Below are positions 32,496-41,461 of a DNA stretch of 64,000 nt, in pieces. The DNA is taken from the NCBI GenBank assembly GCA_963815655.1, contig CAWFHK010000001.1, forward strand, positions 3,162,001 to 3,226,000, written 5' to 3'. The position numbers and the translations under genes are program-made. The number at the start of each line of letters is the position of its first letter. The first letter of the stretch is position 1. Under the pieces are notes generated by a model. It saw nothing but the letters and a program-made list of their open reading frames with translations. It was not told the origin of the DNA and ran no database searches. This stretch comes from JAWOLE01 sp963815655 (lineage in GTDB: Bacteria; Acidobacteriota; Thermoanaerobaculia; UBA5066; Gp7-AA6).

Positions 32496-32646
32496 GTCAT
32501 TCTGAGCGGAGAAGAACCTGCTTTCGTCGCTGCGGGATGCTGACCGGGGCAGATTCCTCGCTGCGCTCGGAATGACATGCGAAGCCGAGGGGCTCCTCGG
32601 AATGACACGGGGCCCTCGGAATGACAGGGGGGGCCCGAAATGACGG
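32496..32646. repeat. GTCATTCTGAGCG-type dispersed repeat with inverted and decaying copies
   Basis: A forward copy starting GTCATTCTGAGCG (32496) is followed by an inverted copy ending GCTCGGAATGAC (about 32550-32575). Three shorter remnants of the inverted end, CTCGGAATGACA twice and CGAAATGACGGG, follow near 32596, 32615 and 32637. Elements beginning this way occur between genes in many environmental bacteria. It makes up most of the topA to DUF2207 gap. Confidence 0.8.
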
Positions 32647-32717
32647 GCGACGGCCGAAGCCCGCGGATCATCCGAGCTAAGATCCGGTGAATTCGGGTTT
32701 CGCAGGAAGGGAGCGCC

Positions 32718-34604
32718 ATGCACAGGTCTGTCCGCGCGGTGGCCTTTTCTCTCCTCGTCGTCCTCCTGGCGCCGGCGGCGCTCCTGGCGGAGAAGTCTCT
32801 CTTCTGGCGGCGGATGGACGTCGCCGCGAAGCTCGACGCCCGGGGGGTCCTGCACGTGGCCGAAAAGCAGGCGACCGTCTTCACGGGCGATTGGAACGGA
32901 GGGGAGAGGAAGTTCCGCATCGAGCCGGGGCAGAGCCTGCGGTTTGCGGGGATCTCCCGGCAGGACGAGGCCGGGCAGATGCACCCCCTGGTCCAGGGAA
33001 GCCTCTCCGACGTCGACCACTACGCGTTCACGGACCCGACGACACTGCGCTGGAGGAGCCGTCTCCCATCCGATCCCCCCTTCGAGGGGACGGAGATCCT
33101 CTACGAGCTCGATTACGAGCTGTCCGGCATCCTCCTCAAAGAGGGGGACACGTACGTCCTCGACCACGACTTCGCTTTTCCGAACCGTTCGGGACGGATC
33201 GAGGCCTTCACGCTCGACCTCTCGCTCGACCCCGCGTGGAAGCCCCGAACGTCCGTTCCTTCGAGGCTCGAGCGGAGGCGGCTCGTGCCCGGCGAGAGCG
33301 TCGTCGTCCGGGTGGAGATGGAGCACACCGGCGGCGAGAAGCCGTCCGCCGTCCGCCTCGGGACGAGCCGGGCACAGAGGCTCGGCCTTTTCGTTCTCTT
33401 TCTCGGCGCGGTCCTCGTTCTCGGGGGAGCCCTGTATCTGCGGGAATCCGGGCTCGGGCGCTTCGCGCCCCTCCCTCCGGCCGAAGAAATTGACGCGGCC
33501 TGGCTGGAGAAGAACGTCTTCACGCTCCGACCGGAGGAGATCGGCGCTCTCTGGGACGAGACGATCGGCGCGCCGGAGGTGGCGGCCGTGCTCGCGCGGC
33601 TCGCGGCCGAGAAGAAGATCGAGTCGAGCGCGGAGGGGAAGAAGCTCACGATGCGCCTCTCCGTGCCGCTTTCCTCGCTCCAGGGCTACGAGAAGAAGCT
33701 CCTGGAGGCGCTCTTCTTCGGCGGGCGGGAGCAGACCGACACCGACGCGATCCGCGCCCACTACAAGAGCGAGGGGTTCGATCCCTCTTCGAAGATCAAG
33801 GAGGACCTGGAGAAGAGGCTGTCGATCCATCCCGATTTCGGCGACCGCTCGCCCCGGCCGCGGCGATGGCCGACTCTCGTCTTGACGCTCCTGGGACTGG
33901 CGATGATGGTTCTCGCGGCGGTCTTCGGGGGCGCGGACAAGGGCGCGGTCGCCGGGGCCGCCGTCTTGTACGGCCTCCTGTGGGGGACCGCGCTCATCCC
34001 CGCCTCCTTCTGGCAGAAGCGGATGGATAACTTTCTCCTCCCCTCGCTCGGGTTCCTCTGGCTCCCCGCGGGCCTCCTGTACACCTCGTACCGGGGGATC
34101 GGCTTCTTCTCCCAGACGGCGCCGCTCTTTCTCGTCGGCCTCCTGCTCGGCAAGCTCGCGATCGTGAACAACCTCTTCAACGTCGCGAAGACGCGCAACG
34201 GGCCGCACCGCGTCGCGCGGCGCAAGACGCTCGTGGCCGCCAGGAAGTTCTTCGCGCGCGAGCTCGGGAATCCCCGGCCGCGCCTGGAAGATCGCTGGTT
34301 CCCCTACATCGTGGCCTTCGGCCTGTCCAAGGGTGTCGAGCGCTGGTTCCGCTCATACGGGGGAGAGCAGGCCGTCATCGCATCCCGCGCGGCCGGGACC
34401 GCTTCCTCCGGCGGTTCGTCGGCTTCGCCGTCGGGCGGCTGGACGGGAGGGGGAGGCTCCTTCGGCGGTGCGGGAGCCTCGGCCTCCTGGGCGGCCGCCG
34501 CAGGCTCTCTGGCGGCGGGCGTCTCCGCTCCGTCGTCGGGCGGTGGAGGCGGCGGAGGAGGAGGCGGCGGGAGCTCCGGCGGCGGCGGAGGCGGAGGCTG
34601 GTGA
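32718..34604 (+). CDS. DUF2207 membrane protein with Gly-rich tail
   Basis: 628-residue membrane protein with a signal peptide (about residues 5-24), an extracytoplasmic beta domain to about residue 215 and a membrane segment near residues 220-240. A cytoplasmic region and three to four further membrane helices (about 395-500) follow. It ends in a long Gly/Ser-rich tail with runs of Gly and a terminal Trp, as in most DUF2207 proteins. Function is unknown. Ribosome site AAGGGAG lies just before the ATG. Confidence 0.8.
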   Translation: MHRSVRAVAFSLLVVLLAPAALLAEKSLFWRRMDVAAKLDARGVLHVAEKQATVFTGDWNGGERKFRIEPGQSLRFAGISRQDEAGQMHPLVQGSLSDVDHYAFTDPTTLRWRSRLPSDPPFEGTEILYELDYELSGILLKEGDTYVLDHDFAFPNRSGRIEAFTLDLSLDPAWKPRTSVPSRLERRRLVPGESVVVRVEMEHTGGEKPSAVRLGTSRAQRLGLFVLFLGAVLVLGGALYLRESGLGRFAPLPPAEEIDAAWLEKNVFTLRPEEIGALWDETIGAPEVAAVLARLAAEKKIESSAEGKKLTMRLSVPLSSLQGYEKKLLEALFFGGREQTDTDAIRAHYKSEGFDPSSKIKEDLEKRLSIHPDFGDRSPRPRRWPTLVLTLLGLAMMVLAAVFGGADKGAVAGAAVLYGLLWGTALIPASFWQKRMDNFLLPSLGFLWLPAGLLYTSYRGIGFFSQTAPLFLVGLLLGKLAIVNNLFNVAKTRNGPHRVARRKTLVAARKFFARELGNPRPRLEDRWFPYIVAFGLSKGVERWFRSYGGEQAVIASRAAGTASSGGSSASPSGGWTGGGGSFGGAGASASWAAAAGSLAAGVSAPSSGGGGGGGGGGGSSGGGGGGGW

Positions 34605-34623
34605 GGCGCCCTCCTCGAGAACA

Positions 34624-35703
34624 GTGATCCGGTGGCGCAAGGCCCTCGCCGAGGCCCGGGCGGCGATGTCCGGAGACGACGCGACGGAGATTCCCGCTCC
34701 AGGCGCGTCCGGCTCGCCGCGCCGCGTCCGGCTGTACGTCAACGCCCGCGCGCCGGTTGCGCCGGCGGCGCGCGGCGTCCTGAGGCAGATTACCCGCGAT
34801 CTCTCCGATCGGTCCGAGCGCGGAGACCCCCGGGAGCTCTTCGAGAAGTACGGCGGGGGCGTCGTTCCGATGGCGATGGCGATTCCCTTCACGGGTGCCG
34901 GCGCCGCGATGCTCGTCTTCCTGCCGCGCCAGGCGCCCCACCAGCTCCTTCCCTGGGTCTTCGGCTCGATCTTCACGCTGGCGGGGCTCCTCCTCTTTTC
35001 GCTCGGTCTCTCCGCGCTGCGAACGGCCGCCCGCGGGAAACGCCGCGCGGAAAAGGAGCCGTGGCATTCGGACAATGCGTGGGATCCGCGCGGTGCCCGT
35101 CCCGACGCCCCCGGCAAGTCGTTGGCGGGGTTTCTCGGAGGGATCCTCTTCTTTCTCCTGATCGGCGCCTTCAACGTCCTGTGGACCGTGCGCAAGGACC
35201 TTTCCGGCTGGATCGTCGTCACGATCGTCCTCGTCGTCTTCGACGCCCTCGGCCTGCTTCTCTTCGCGAGCATCCTCGCGGCGATCGTGCAGCGGGTCCG
35301 GGCTGGCTCGCCCCGCCTCCTCTGGCGGAAGTTCCCCGTCTTCACCGGTGAACGCTTCGAGGCTTCGTTCCTCTCCGGCCGTCCGCTCCACGTCACCGGG
35401 CCCGTTCGGGCGACGCTGCGCTGCGTCGAGCAGGTCAACGAGAACGCCAACGGCCGTGAGGAAGCCCGTCCCTACGCGATCTACGCCCACTCGCAGACCT
35501 TCGGGCCTCCCGGCTCCCGGCTCTCCTCGCTCGATGTCTCCTTTGAGGTCCCTCCGAGCGCGCCCGGCACCGACCTCGTGAAAGGCGAGCCGACCTACTG
35601 GCTTCTCGAAGTCCGCGCCCCGCTGGCGGGGCCCGACTTCTCCGCCCAGTTCCTGGTCCCGATCTACGCCCGCCCTTCCGGGCCTTCCGCTTCAACCGGC
35701 TGA
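34624..35703 (+). CDS. Integral membrane protein of unknown function
   Basis: 359 residues from GTG 34624, 19 bases after the DUF2207 stop. ATG 34666 is an alternative start. About four hydrophobic segments are visible (near VVPMAMAIPFTG, WVFGSIFTLAGLLLF, FLGGILFFLLIGAFNVLW and IVVTIVLVVFDALGLLLF). The C-terminal 120 or so residues are soluble and beta-rich. I do not recognise the family. Position suggests co-transcription with DUF2207. Confidence 0.7.
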   Translation: MIRWRKALAEARAAMSGDDATEIPAPGASGSPRRVRLYVNARAPVAPAARGVLRQITRDLSDRSERGDPRELFEKYGGGVVPMAMAIPFTGAGAAMLVFLPRQAPHQLLPWVFGSIFTLAGLLLFSLGLSALRTAARGKRRAEKEPWHSDNAWDPRGARPDAPGKSLAGFLGGILFFLLIGAFNVLWTVRKDLSGWIVVTIVLVVFDALGLLLFASILAAIVQRVRAGSPRLLWRKFPVFTGERFEASFLSGRPLHVTGPVRATLRCVEQVNENANGREEARPYAIYAHSQTFGPPGSRLSSLDVSFEVPPSAPGTDLVKGEPTYWLLEVRAPLAGPDFSAQFLVPIYARPSGPSASTG

Positions 35704-35805
35704 GCCTGGGCGCACGAACTCCGCGCGTGCCTCCTCCCGGCGGCCGAGCCTGGCGAGCAGGTCGCCGAGCACGCTCGGGAGGAGATGATAGGCCGCAAGA
35801 GACTC
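35694..35805 (-). pseudogene. Remnant of an ECF sigma-factor C-terminal domain
   Basis: On the minus strand about 35 codons translate to a segment with SLAAYHLLPSVLGDLLARLG followed by RREEARAEF and a TGA stop. This matches the C-terminal TPR-like region of the large ECF sigma factors that are usually paired with YCII/DGPF proteins. No upstream sigma domain is present, because the frame is lost before it. A YCII/DGPF gene lies 2 kb away (37864-38286). I read this as the decayed end of such a sigma gene. Confidence 0.45.
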
Positions 35806-35857
35806 GGGCGAAGCTCCTCGTAGAGGCCGCGATGCGCGCCCTGCCCGTCGGGGGGGC

Positions 35858-36346
35858 CTACCGCTTCCGCGGGTCCCGCCCGATCGTGATCTTGAAGCCG
35901 TCGGGGTCGGTCAGCGAGAAGTCGCGCGTGCCCCAGGGCTGATCCTGGGGCTCGGAGTCGAGCCGGCCGCCGCGGGCCTGGATCCCCTTCGCGAGGGCGT
36001 CGACGTCCCGGGTCGTCGAGCAGTGGAGCCGGAAGCCCTCTCCCTTCTTCCGGTCGCGCCCCTTCTGCCAGTCGTCCTGCGCGATCATGAAGGTGACGTC
36101 GCCGGCCTGGAGCGAGACCCCCATCAGCTTTCCGTCCCGCTCCCAGCGCTCGTCGACGGCGAACCCGAGGACGTCCCGGTACCAGGTGAGGCTCTTCTCC
36201 AGGTCGTTGACCGTGAAGCTGGGCGACGCCTCGCCGAGCTTCAACCCGCCCGATGTGGCGGCGGGCTTTGCCGGCGCGGGCCTGGCCTTCTTCGGCGCGG
36301 ACTTCTTCTTCGAGGCCGCCTTCGAGGCTTTCTTCTTCGCTGCCAT
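35858..36346 (-). CDS. Glyoxalase/VOC superfamily protein with basic N-terminal tail
   Basis: 162 residues. The first 32 are Lys/Ala/Pro-rich and look disordered, with possible nucleic-acid contact. The rest is a vicinal-oxygen-chelate fold of the bleomycin-resistance/glyoxalase type (SPSFTVNDLEKSLTWYRDVLGF, ending DPDGFKITIGRDPRKR). Substrate is unknown. Confidence 0.85.
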   Translation of the reverse strand: MAAKKKASKAASKKKSAPKKARPAPAKPAATSGGLKLGEASPSFTVNDLEKSLTWYRDVLGFAVDERWERDGKLMGVSLQAGDVTFMIAQDDWQKGRDRKKGEGFRLHCSTTRDVDALAKGIQARGGRLDSEPQDQPWGTRDFSLTDPDGFKITIGRDPRKR

Positions 36347-36449
36347 TTGGATCCTCCAGTTCTTGTTCGGGACAGCCTCTCGGGCCGTCCACTTCTCGTT
36401 TTGGGGGTGGGGATTCTATTTCATGGAGACGGCCCGATATCCTGCGCGA

Positions 36450-37292
36450 ATGATCGTTCACCTGCTCGACGGGACGTACGAGCTCTTCCGCCATTTCTAC
36501 GGGATCCGGCGCGGCCGGGGAGACGATCCTCCTTTCGGAGCCGTGGCGGGCGTGCTGCACACGGTCGCGCAGATGCTCGAGGGGGGCGCGACGCACATCG
36601 GGGTCGCGACGGATCACGTCATCGAGTCCTTCCGCAACGCCCTGTGGCCCGGGTACAAGACCGGCGAAGGCATCGAGCGGGCCCTGCGGGCGCAGTTTCT
36701 CCCGCTCGAACAGGCGCTCGCCGCCATGGGCGTCGTCGTCTGGCCCATGGTCGAGCTCGAGGCCGACGACGCGCTCGCCTCCGCGGCCCGCCTCGCGGCC
36801 CGGGACGAGCGCGTGGAAAAGGTGTGCATCTGGACGCCGGACAAGGACCTGGCGCAGTGCGTCGTCGGCGACCGCGTCGTGCAGGTGGACCGCCGGAGCG
36901 GCAGGATCCGCGACGCGGAGGGGGTCCGCGCCCGGTACGGGGTGGCGCCGGCGTTCATCCCGGATTACCTCGCGCTGGTGGGCGACGCCGCGGACGGCTT
37001 TCCGGGGCTGCGGGGCTGCGGGCCCAAGACGGCGGCCCGCCTGATCGGTCGCTACGGCGCGATCGAGCAGTTTCCTCCGGAAGTCCTCAACGAGAGCCGC
37101 GACCGCGTTCTGCTCTTCAAGACGCTCGCGACGCTTCGGACCGACGCGGCGCTCTTCGACGACGTGGAAGCGCTGCGCTGGCGCGGAGCGACGCCGTCGT
37201 TCGGGGCGGCCGCGGAGAAAATCGCCGATGCGAGACTGGCGGCGCGGGTGCTCGAGCTGGAGAGCGGGCTTGCAGGAAACCGCCGCGCCTGA
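36450..37292 (+). CDS. 5'-3' exonuclease (FEN/PIN-like, PolA N-domain type)
   Basis: 280-residue stand-alone structure-specific nuclease. Metal-binding acidic motifs follow the order of the PolA 5' nuclease domain: LLDGTYELF at the start, LEADDALASAARLAA, TPDKDLAQCV and the helix-hairpin-helix GLRGCGPKTAARLIGRYG. ATG 36450 fits the family start. It is not fused to a polymerase, so it may assist RNA primer removal or repair like an ExoIX/Xni relative (inference). Confidence 0.85.
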   Translation: MIVHLLDGTYELFRHFYGIRRGRGDDPPFGAVAGVLHTVAQMLEGGATHIGVATDHVIESFRNALWPGYKTGEGIERALRAQFLPLEQALAAMGVVVWPMVELEADDALASAARLAARDERVEKVCIWTPDKDLAQCVVGDRVVQVDRRSGRIRDAEGVRARYGVAPAFIPDYLALVGDAADGFPGLRGCGPKTAARLIGRYGAIEQFPPEVLNESRDRVLLFKTLATLRTDAALFDDVEALRWRGATPSFGAAAEKIADARLAARVLELESGLAGNRRA

Positions 37293-37334
37293 CGTCCCGA
37301 CGCCGGCCTCACGGGGACGCCGAAGCAACGGCCG

Positions 37335-37784
37335 TCAACTCGACACGCCGCGCCCGCGCTTCCTGAGGGCGTCGAGGCTCCAGGGCCCCGGGCCAGCAGC
37401 GGAGAGGTAGAGCCAGAGAAAACAGTAGAAGATCGCGTCCGTCCCCTTGTTGAGGACCGGCCAGAGGCCGTGGGGCGCGTGGCCGATGAAGTACGCCACG
37501 GCCATCTCGCCGGAGAGGAGGAAGGCGACGGGGCGGGTGAACAGTCCGACGAGCAGCAAGAGGCCGCCGAACACCTCCAGGACGCCGGCGACTCCGGGCA
37601 GCGACAGAACCGGCGCGGTGCCCCCGCCCGGCATGACCGCCGCCGGAAACGCGAACAGCTTGGCGGTCCCCACCTGCATGAAGAGAAACGCGGCGACGAT
37701 CCTGAGAATGCTCAGCAGATACGGCGCCCACGAGCGCCAGCGGGACAACAGACCGGGTGAAAATTCCTGCCGCGATGAAACCAT
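37335..37784 (-). CDS. DoxX family membrane protein
   Basis: 149 residues with about four membrane helices. The DoxX pattern is visible as LLSILRIVAAFLFMQVGTAKLF, then GVLEVFGGLLLLVGLFTRP and GEMAVAYFIGHAP. DoxX proteins are membrane components linked to thiol or quinone redox chemistry in some organisms, and no partner is visible here. Confidence 0.85.
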   Translation of the reverse strand: MVSSRQEFSPGLLSRWRSWAPYLLSILRIVAAFLFMQVGTAKLFAFPAAVMPGGGTAPVLSLPGVAGVLEVFGGLLLLVGLFTRPVAFLLSGEMAVAYFIGHAPHGLWPVLNKGTDAIFYCFLWLYLSAAGPGPWSLDALRKRGRGVSS

Positions 37785-37863
37785 TTCGTTCGCCTCCAGT
37801 CCCTAAAGTCCCCGCGCTTGATGTCGGCGGACTCCCGCCGCGCGGAGTTGAGATCGGGCCGAT

Positions 37864-38286
37864 CTATCGCTTCGTCTTTTCGGCCGCCTGCGCGCGCAGG
37901 CGCTCCTCCTGCTCCCGCATCTCGGGAGTGAACGCATCCCCGAAGTCTTCCGCTTCGAACACCTGCCGGATCTCGACCGCGGTCTCCTCAAACGGGGCGC
38001 GCTTCAACCATTCGATCGCCTCCTCTATCGACTTGACCTGCCACAGCCAGAAACCGGCGACGAGCTCCTTTGTCTCCGCGAAGGGCCCGTCGATCATCGT
38101 CTTCTTCCCCCCGGAGAACCGGACGCGCGCCCCCTTCGAGCTCGCCTGGAGTCCCTCGGCCGCGAGAAGGATGCCGGCTTTTTCCAGTTCCTCGTTGAAT
38201 TTCCCCATCGCGGTCAGGATCTCCTTGTCCGGGAGGACGCCCGCCTCCGAGTTCTTGTCCGCCTTGACGATCACCATCACTCGCAT
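37864..38286 (-). CDS. YCII/DGPF-domain protein
   Basis: 140 residues. The hallmark DGPFAETKELVAGFWLWQVKS is present, and the start MRVMVIVKADKNSEAG is typical. Family members lie next to ECF sigma factors of the SigI/J-like type, and a remnant of such a factor is seen at 35694-35805. The biochemical activity is unknown. Confidence 0.88.
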   Translation of the reverse strand: MRVMVIVKADKNSEAGVLPDKEILTAMGKFNEELEKAGILLAAEGLQASSKGARVRFSGGKKTMIDGPFAETKELVAGFWLWQVKSIEEAIEWLKRAPFEETAVEIRQVFEAEDFGDAFTPEMREQEERLRAQAAEKTKR

Positions 38287-38485
38287 CGCGATGTCTCCTT
38301 TCGGTTTCTGAGCCGGGCCCCGGGCGGTCTCGACCGGGCAGGAACCCTGGCTCTGCTATCACGACGAACGGGACCCCGCCGGATCGACACGCTCGAATGG
38401 CTTTCTTTTCAGGTCCGCGCCGCGCCCTGGCCGGCGGGCCGTCCCTCCTGTACGATCCTCGGCCGCCGGATGAGGAGTGATTGCA

Positions 38486-39100
38486 ATGAAGAACCGTGAT
38501 CCGCGCATCGACGCCTATATCGCGAAATCGGCCGCGTTCGCGAAGCCGATCCTGCGACACCTGCGCAAGCTGGTGCACGAAGCGTGCCCCGACGCCGAAG
38601 AGACGATCAAGTGGAGCATGCCGGCGTTCCTGCAGGCCGGAAAGATCCTGGCCGGGATGGCGGCCTTCAAGGAGCACTGCACGTTCGGCTTCTGGCACCA
38701 GGGCATGGTCGCCGTGCTCGGCAAGGACGGCGATAAGGAAGCGACCGCGATGGGGAGCCTCGGGCGCGTCACGAGCCTCGCGGATCTCCCCTCCGACAAG
38801 AAGCTGCTCGGCTACATCCGGAAGGCTGCCGAGTTGAACCGGTCCGGCGCGCCCGCGCGGCCAAAGCCGGCGAAGCGGCCCGCCGCGCCGCTCGAAGTGC
38901 CGAAGGACCTCGCGTCGGCGCTGAAGAAGAACGGGGCCGCCGCCGCCACGTTCGAGAAGTTCAGCCCCGGCCGCCGGAAGGAATACATCGAGTGGATCAC
39001 GGAGGCGAAGCGGGACGAGACGAGGCAGAAACGCCTCGCCACGACCATCGAATGGCTCGCGGAAGGAAAGCCCCGCAACTGGAAATACGAAAACTGCTAG
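38486..39100 (+). CDS. YdeI/OmpD-associated family protein (DUF1801-like)
   Basis: 204 residues. The N-terminal half (MKNRDPRIDAYIAKSAAFAKP then a segment with EETIKWSMPAF) is a DUF1801-like iron-chaperone fold. The C-terminal helical tail with TFEKFSPGRRKEYIEWITEA and RQKRLATTIEWLAEG is the YdeI domain. ATG 38486 has GAGGAG 8 bases upstream. Role is unknown, though members have been linked to stress responses. Confidence 0.85.
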   Translation: MKNRDPRIDAYIAKSAAFAKPILRHLRKLVHEACPDAEETIKWSMPAFLQAGKILAGMAAFKEHCTFGFWHQGMVAVLGKDGDKEATAMGSLGRVTSLADLPSDKKLLGYIRKAAELNRSGAPARPKPAKRPAAPLEVPKDLASALKKNGAAAATFEKFSPGRRKEYIEWITEAKRDETRQKRLATTIEWLAEGKPRNWKYENC

Positions 39101-39106
39101 ACCGGC

Positions 39107-39526
39107 CTACTCCTCGCCGCTGACCCGGCGGCGCCGCGCCTTGACGCGGGAACGCTGAACCTTCTCTTCGACGCGCCGCTCGCGGGCGGCGGCGGTGGGC
39201 CTGGTCTTCTTCCGCGACTTCGGCCGCGCGGCGGCTTGCCGCAAGAGGGCCGCGAGTCGGGACCGGGCCGCGGCGCGATTGCCCGCTTGTGTGCGGTGCT
39301 CGCGGCTGTCGATGGCGAGCACTCCGCCGGCGCTCATCCTCCTGCCCGCGAGCGCGATGAGCCGGGTCTTCACGTCCTCCGGCAGCGAGGACGCCGCGAC
39401 ATCGAAGCGCAGCTCCACGGCGGTCGAGACCTTGTTGACGTTCTGGCCGCCGGGGCCCGACGCGCGCACGAACCGTTCCTCCAGCTCCTGCTCCCGAATG
39501 CTGATGGCGGGCGTCACGTGAATCAT
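39107..39526 (-). CDS. arfB: Alternative ribosome-rescue factor ArfB (peptidyl-tRNA hydrolase)
   Basis: Releases nascent chains from ribosomes stalled without a stop codon. The catalytic loop GPGGQNVNKVST carries the GGQ at residues 26-28, and the basic C-terminal tail that enters the mRNA channel is present (RRVEEKVQRSRVKARRR). ATG 39526 (MIHVTPAISI) gives 139 residues, typical of ArfB and too short for RF1/RF2. Confidence 0.92.
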   Translation of the reverse strand: MIHVTPAISIREQELEERFVRASGPGGQNVNKVSTAVELRFDVAASSLPEDVKTRLIALAGRRMSAGGVLAIDSREHRTQAGNRAAARSRLAALLRQAAARPKSRKKTRPTAAARERRVEEKVQRSRVKARRRRVSGEE

Positions 39527-39592
39527 GGCGGCATCCAGCTTCCATTCCGATTGTATCGGGCGACCAAGCGGATAGCATCGGCGCCTGGAACG

Positions 39593-40315
39593 ATGAAGGC
39601 GCTCAAGAGGCTCGTCTATCGCAACTGGCAGAGGGTCCACGGGGTGCGGCGGCTGGAGCTCGCCGTTCTGAAGCGGTATCTCGATCTGGCCCCCGGGCAG
39701 CGCATCCTCGACGTGGGGAGCGGCAAGGGGGCCCTCTGCGGCGAGCTCGCGCGCGGCGGATACGCCGTCTTTGGGGTAGATCCCTCCGCAACGGCAACAC
39801 GCATCGCGAAGCGCTACGTCGACCCGGGTGGCCGCTTCGTCCTGGGGACGGGAGAGTCACTCCCTTTCTCTTCGGAGCGGTTCGACCGGGCCGTCTCGGT
39901 CTGCGTGCTCGAGCACACGGCGGACGACGCCCGGGTCCTCGGGGAAGTTCACCGGGTCCTGAAGCCCGGCGGCCTCTTCGGCCTGACCGTGGACTGCCTG
40001 GATTCGCCCTACATCCCGGAGGATTTCCGGCGGCATCACCGGGAGGAATACCGCTGCAACCAGCTCTACGGCGACGCGAAGCTGCGCGGGATGCTCGCGC
40101 GCGCCGGCTTCGAGACGCTCGAGACGCGCTACCTCTTCGCCGGCCGCCTCTCGATCGCGATCCTGCGCTTCGGCTCCCTCTTCCACTACCGGAGCGTCTT
40201 CATCCTGCTCTTCCCGATCCTCTATCCGCTCCTCCTCCTCGACCACGCCCTGAATTCGAAAAAGGGGAGCGGAATGATTCTCGCCGCCAGGGCGAGAAGG
40301 ATTGGTGATTTGTGA
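39593..40315 (+). CDS. SAM-dependent methyltransferase (class I)
   Basis: 240 residues. Motif I ILDVGSGKGALCGEL (about residues 33-47), FGVDPSA and the VLEHTADD...HRVLKPGG segment mark a Methyltransf_11-type fold. A hydrophobic C-terminal stretch (FILLFPILYPLLLL) may associate with the membrane. It is convergent with a radical SAM/glycosyltransferase pair, so a role in surface glycan or lipid decoration is possible, but no substrate can be read. Confidence 0.85.
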   Translation: MKALKRLVYRNWQRVHGVRRLELAVLKRYLDLAPGQRILDVGSGKGALCGELARGGYAVFGVDPSATATRIAKRYVDPGGRFVLGTGESLPFSSERFDRAVSVCVLEHTADDARVLGEVHRVLKPGGLFGLTVDCLDSPYIPEDFRRHHREEYRCNQLYGDAKLRGMLARAGFETLETRYLFAGRLSIAILRFGSLFHYRSVFILLFPILYPLLLLDHALNSKKGSGMILAARARRIGDL

Positions 40316-40370
40316 TTAACGCGAGCTTTTTTCTCGGGATCACAAATTGCAAATCGCAAATCACAAATTC
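40301..40370. repeat. Inverted heptamer-word hairpin at a convergent junction (site M)
   Basis: Left block GGTGATTTGTGATT, a central CGAG-TTTTTT-CTCG stretch, then ATCACAA, ATTGCAA, ATCGCAA, ATCACAA. It starts in the last codons of the methyltransferase gene and reaches into the last codons of the radical SAM gene. It has the same word as sites A and I. Convergent placement and the T-run suggest a bidirectional terminator. Confidence 0.85.
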
Positions 40371-41461
40371 CTCCTAACCCCCGCCATCGCCGCAATCACA
40401 GGCAAGGCATTCGACCTGTCGAACAGCAGCATCGTCCGGGTGTTGCACTCGTGGGTGCACCTGCAGAGGGTGGCGCGCTTCTTCGCGTCGAAGGCGGCGA
40501 CGGGCGCCGCCGCACGGAGCCTTCGGAAGTCGTAGTCGAAGTCGCGGACGTTGCCGAGGCTGTCGCCGATCAGCTCGCAGCCGGTCACGACGCCGTCTTC
40601 CGAGAGAATGAACTCGCGCTCGCCGGCCAGGCAGAACTGTTCGAAGGGGCCGCCCTTGGCCTGCCTCGCGATGTACTCGTAGCGGAGGCGGTTGACCTCG
40701 CGCCGCGCCCGCGTGCGCACGCCGCGCCAGCCCGACTGGATTTCGTTCGGGGGGTAGCGCCGGTCGGTCTTCTCGCAGATTCGCCGGTAGAGATCGACGT
40801 CGAGGTTCTCCTTCAGAGACGGGTCGTACGCCTCGCCCCGGATCAGGTTGATCGAGTGCTGGTGGGGCCGGTACGTTTCGTAGACGTGGTCCGTGAAGGC
40901 CTCGAAGTCCTTCTGGTTGTCGCGCATGAAGACCGTCGTGACTCCGACGGTCAGGTTGGGCGTCGTCCGCGCGAGGGCGAGGAGGTTCTCGAGCGTCGCG
41001 ACCGCGCGGTCGTAGAGGCCCGGCACGCGGCGCACGAGGTCGTGGTAGTCGCGGAAGCCGTCGAGCGAGACCGTCAGGCCGAGCGAGAGATCGGGATCGA
41101 GCCCGCAGATCGTCTGCGCCGACCGCGCGATCTCCTCCGGGCCGAACCCGTTGGTCGGGATCGAGCAGGTGAAGAACCGCGTGCGCTCGAAGTAGAGGCG
41201 GATGAGCTCGGGCAGGTCGCGGCGGAGGAAGGGCTCGCCCCCGCCGATCAAGAGAAGCCGGATCGGCGGAAGCGTCCGCGTCAGCTTGTCGATCTCGTCG
41301 AGCGTCAGCTCGTTCTTGCCCGCGTTGATCGGATAGAAGCAGTGCGCGCAGCGCGCGTTGCAGACCGAGGTCACGAAGTGGGTCCACTGGGCGAGCGCCT
41401 CTCCAGGCGCGATCCAGTCGCGGGCGAGCGCGAGTCCCTGGGAAAGGCGCGTCCCGCTCAC
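40361..41461 (-). CDS. Radical SAM/SPASM-domain protein
   Basis: 366 residues from GTG 41461. The [4Fe-4S] motif CNARCAHCF is at residues 34-42 (CX3CX2C) and the GGGEPF motif that binds SAM is present. A C-terminal cysteine set (FCLAGEREF, VTGCELIGD, CRCTHEC) is typical of a SPASM auxiliary-cluster domain. Substrate is unknown. Start overlaps the glycosyltransferase stop as GTGA. Confidence 0.85.
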   Translation of the reverse strand: MSGTRLSQGLALARDWIAPGEALAQWTHFVTSVCNARCAHCFYPINAGKNELTLDEIDKLTRTLPPIRLLLIGGGEPFLRRDLPELIRLYFERTRFFTCSIPTNGFGPEEIARSAQTICGLDPDLSLGLTVSLDGFRDYHDLVRRVPGLYDRAVATLENLLALARTTPNLTVGVTTVFMRDNQKDFEAFTDHVYETYRPHQHSINLIRGEAYDPSLKENLDVDLYRRICEKTDRRYPPNEIQSGWRGVRTRARREVNRLRYEYIARQAKGGPFEQFCLAGEREFILSEDGVVTGCELIGDSLGNVRDFDYDFRRLRAAAPVAAFDAKKRATLCRCTHECNTRTMLLFDRSNALPVIAAMAGVRRNL

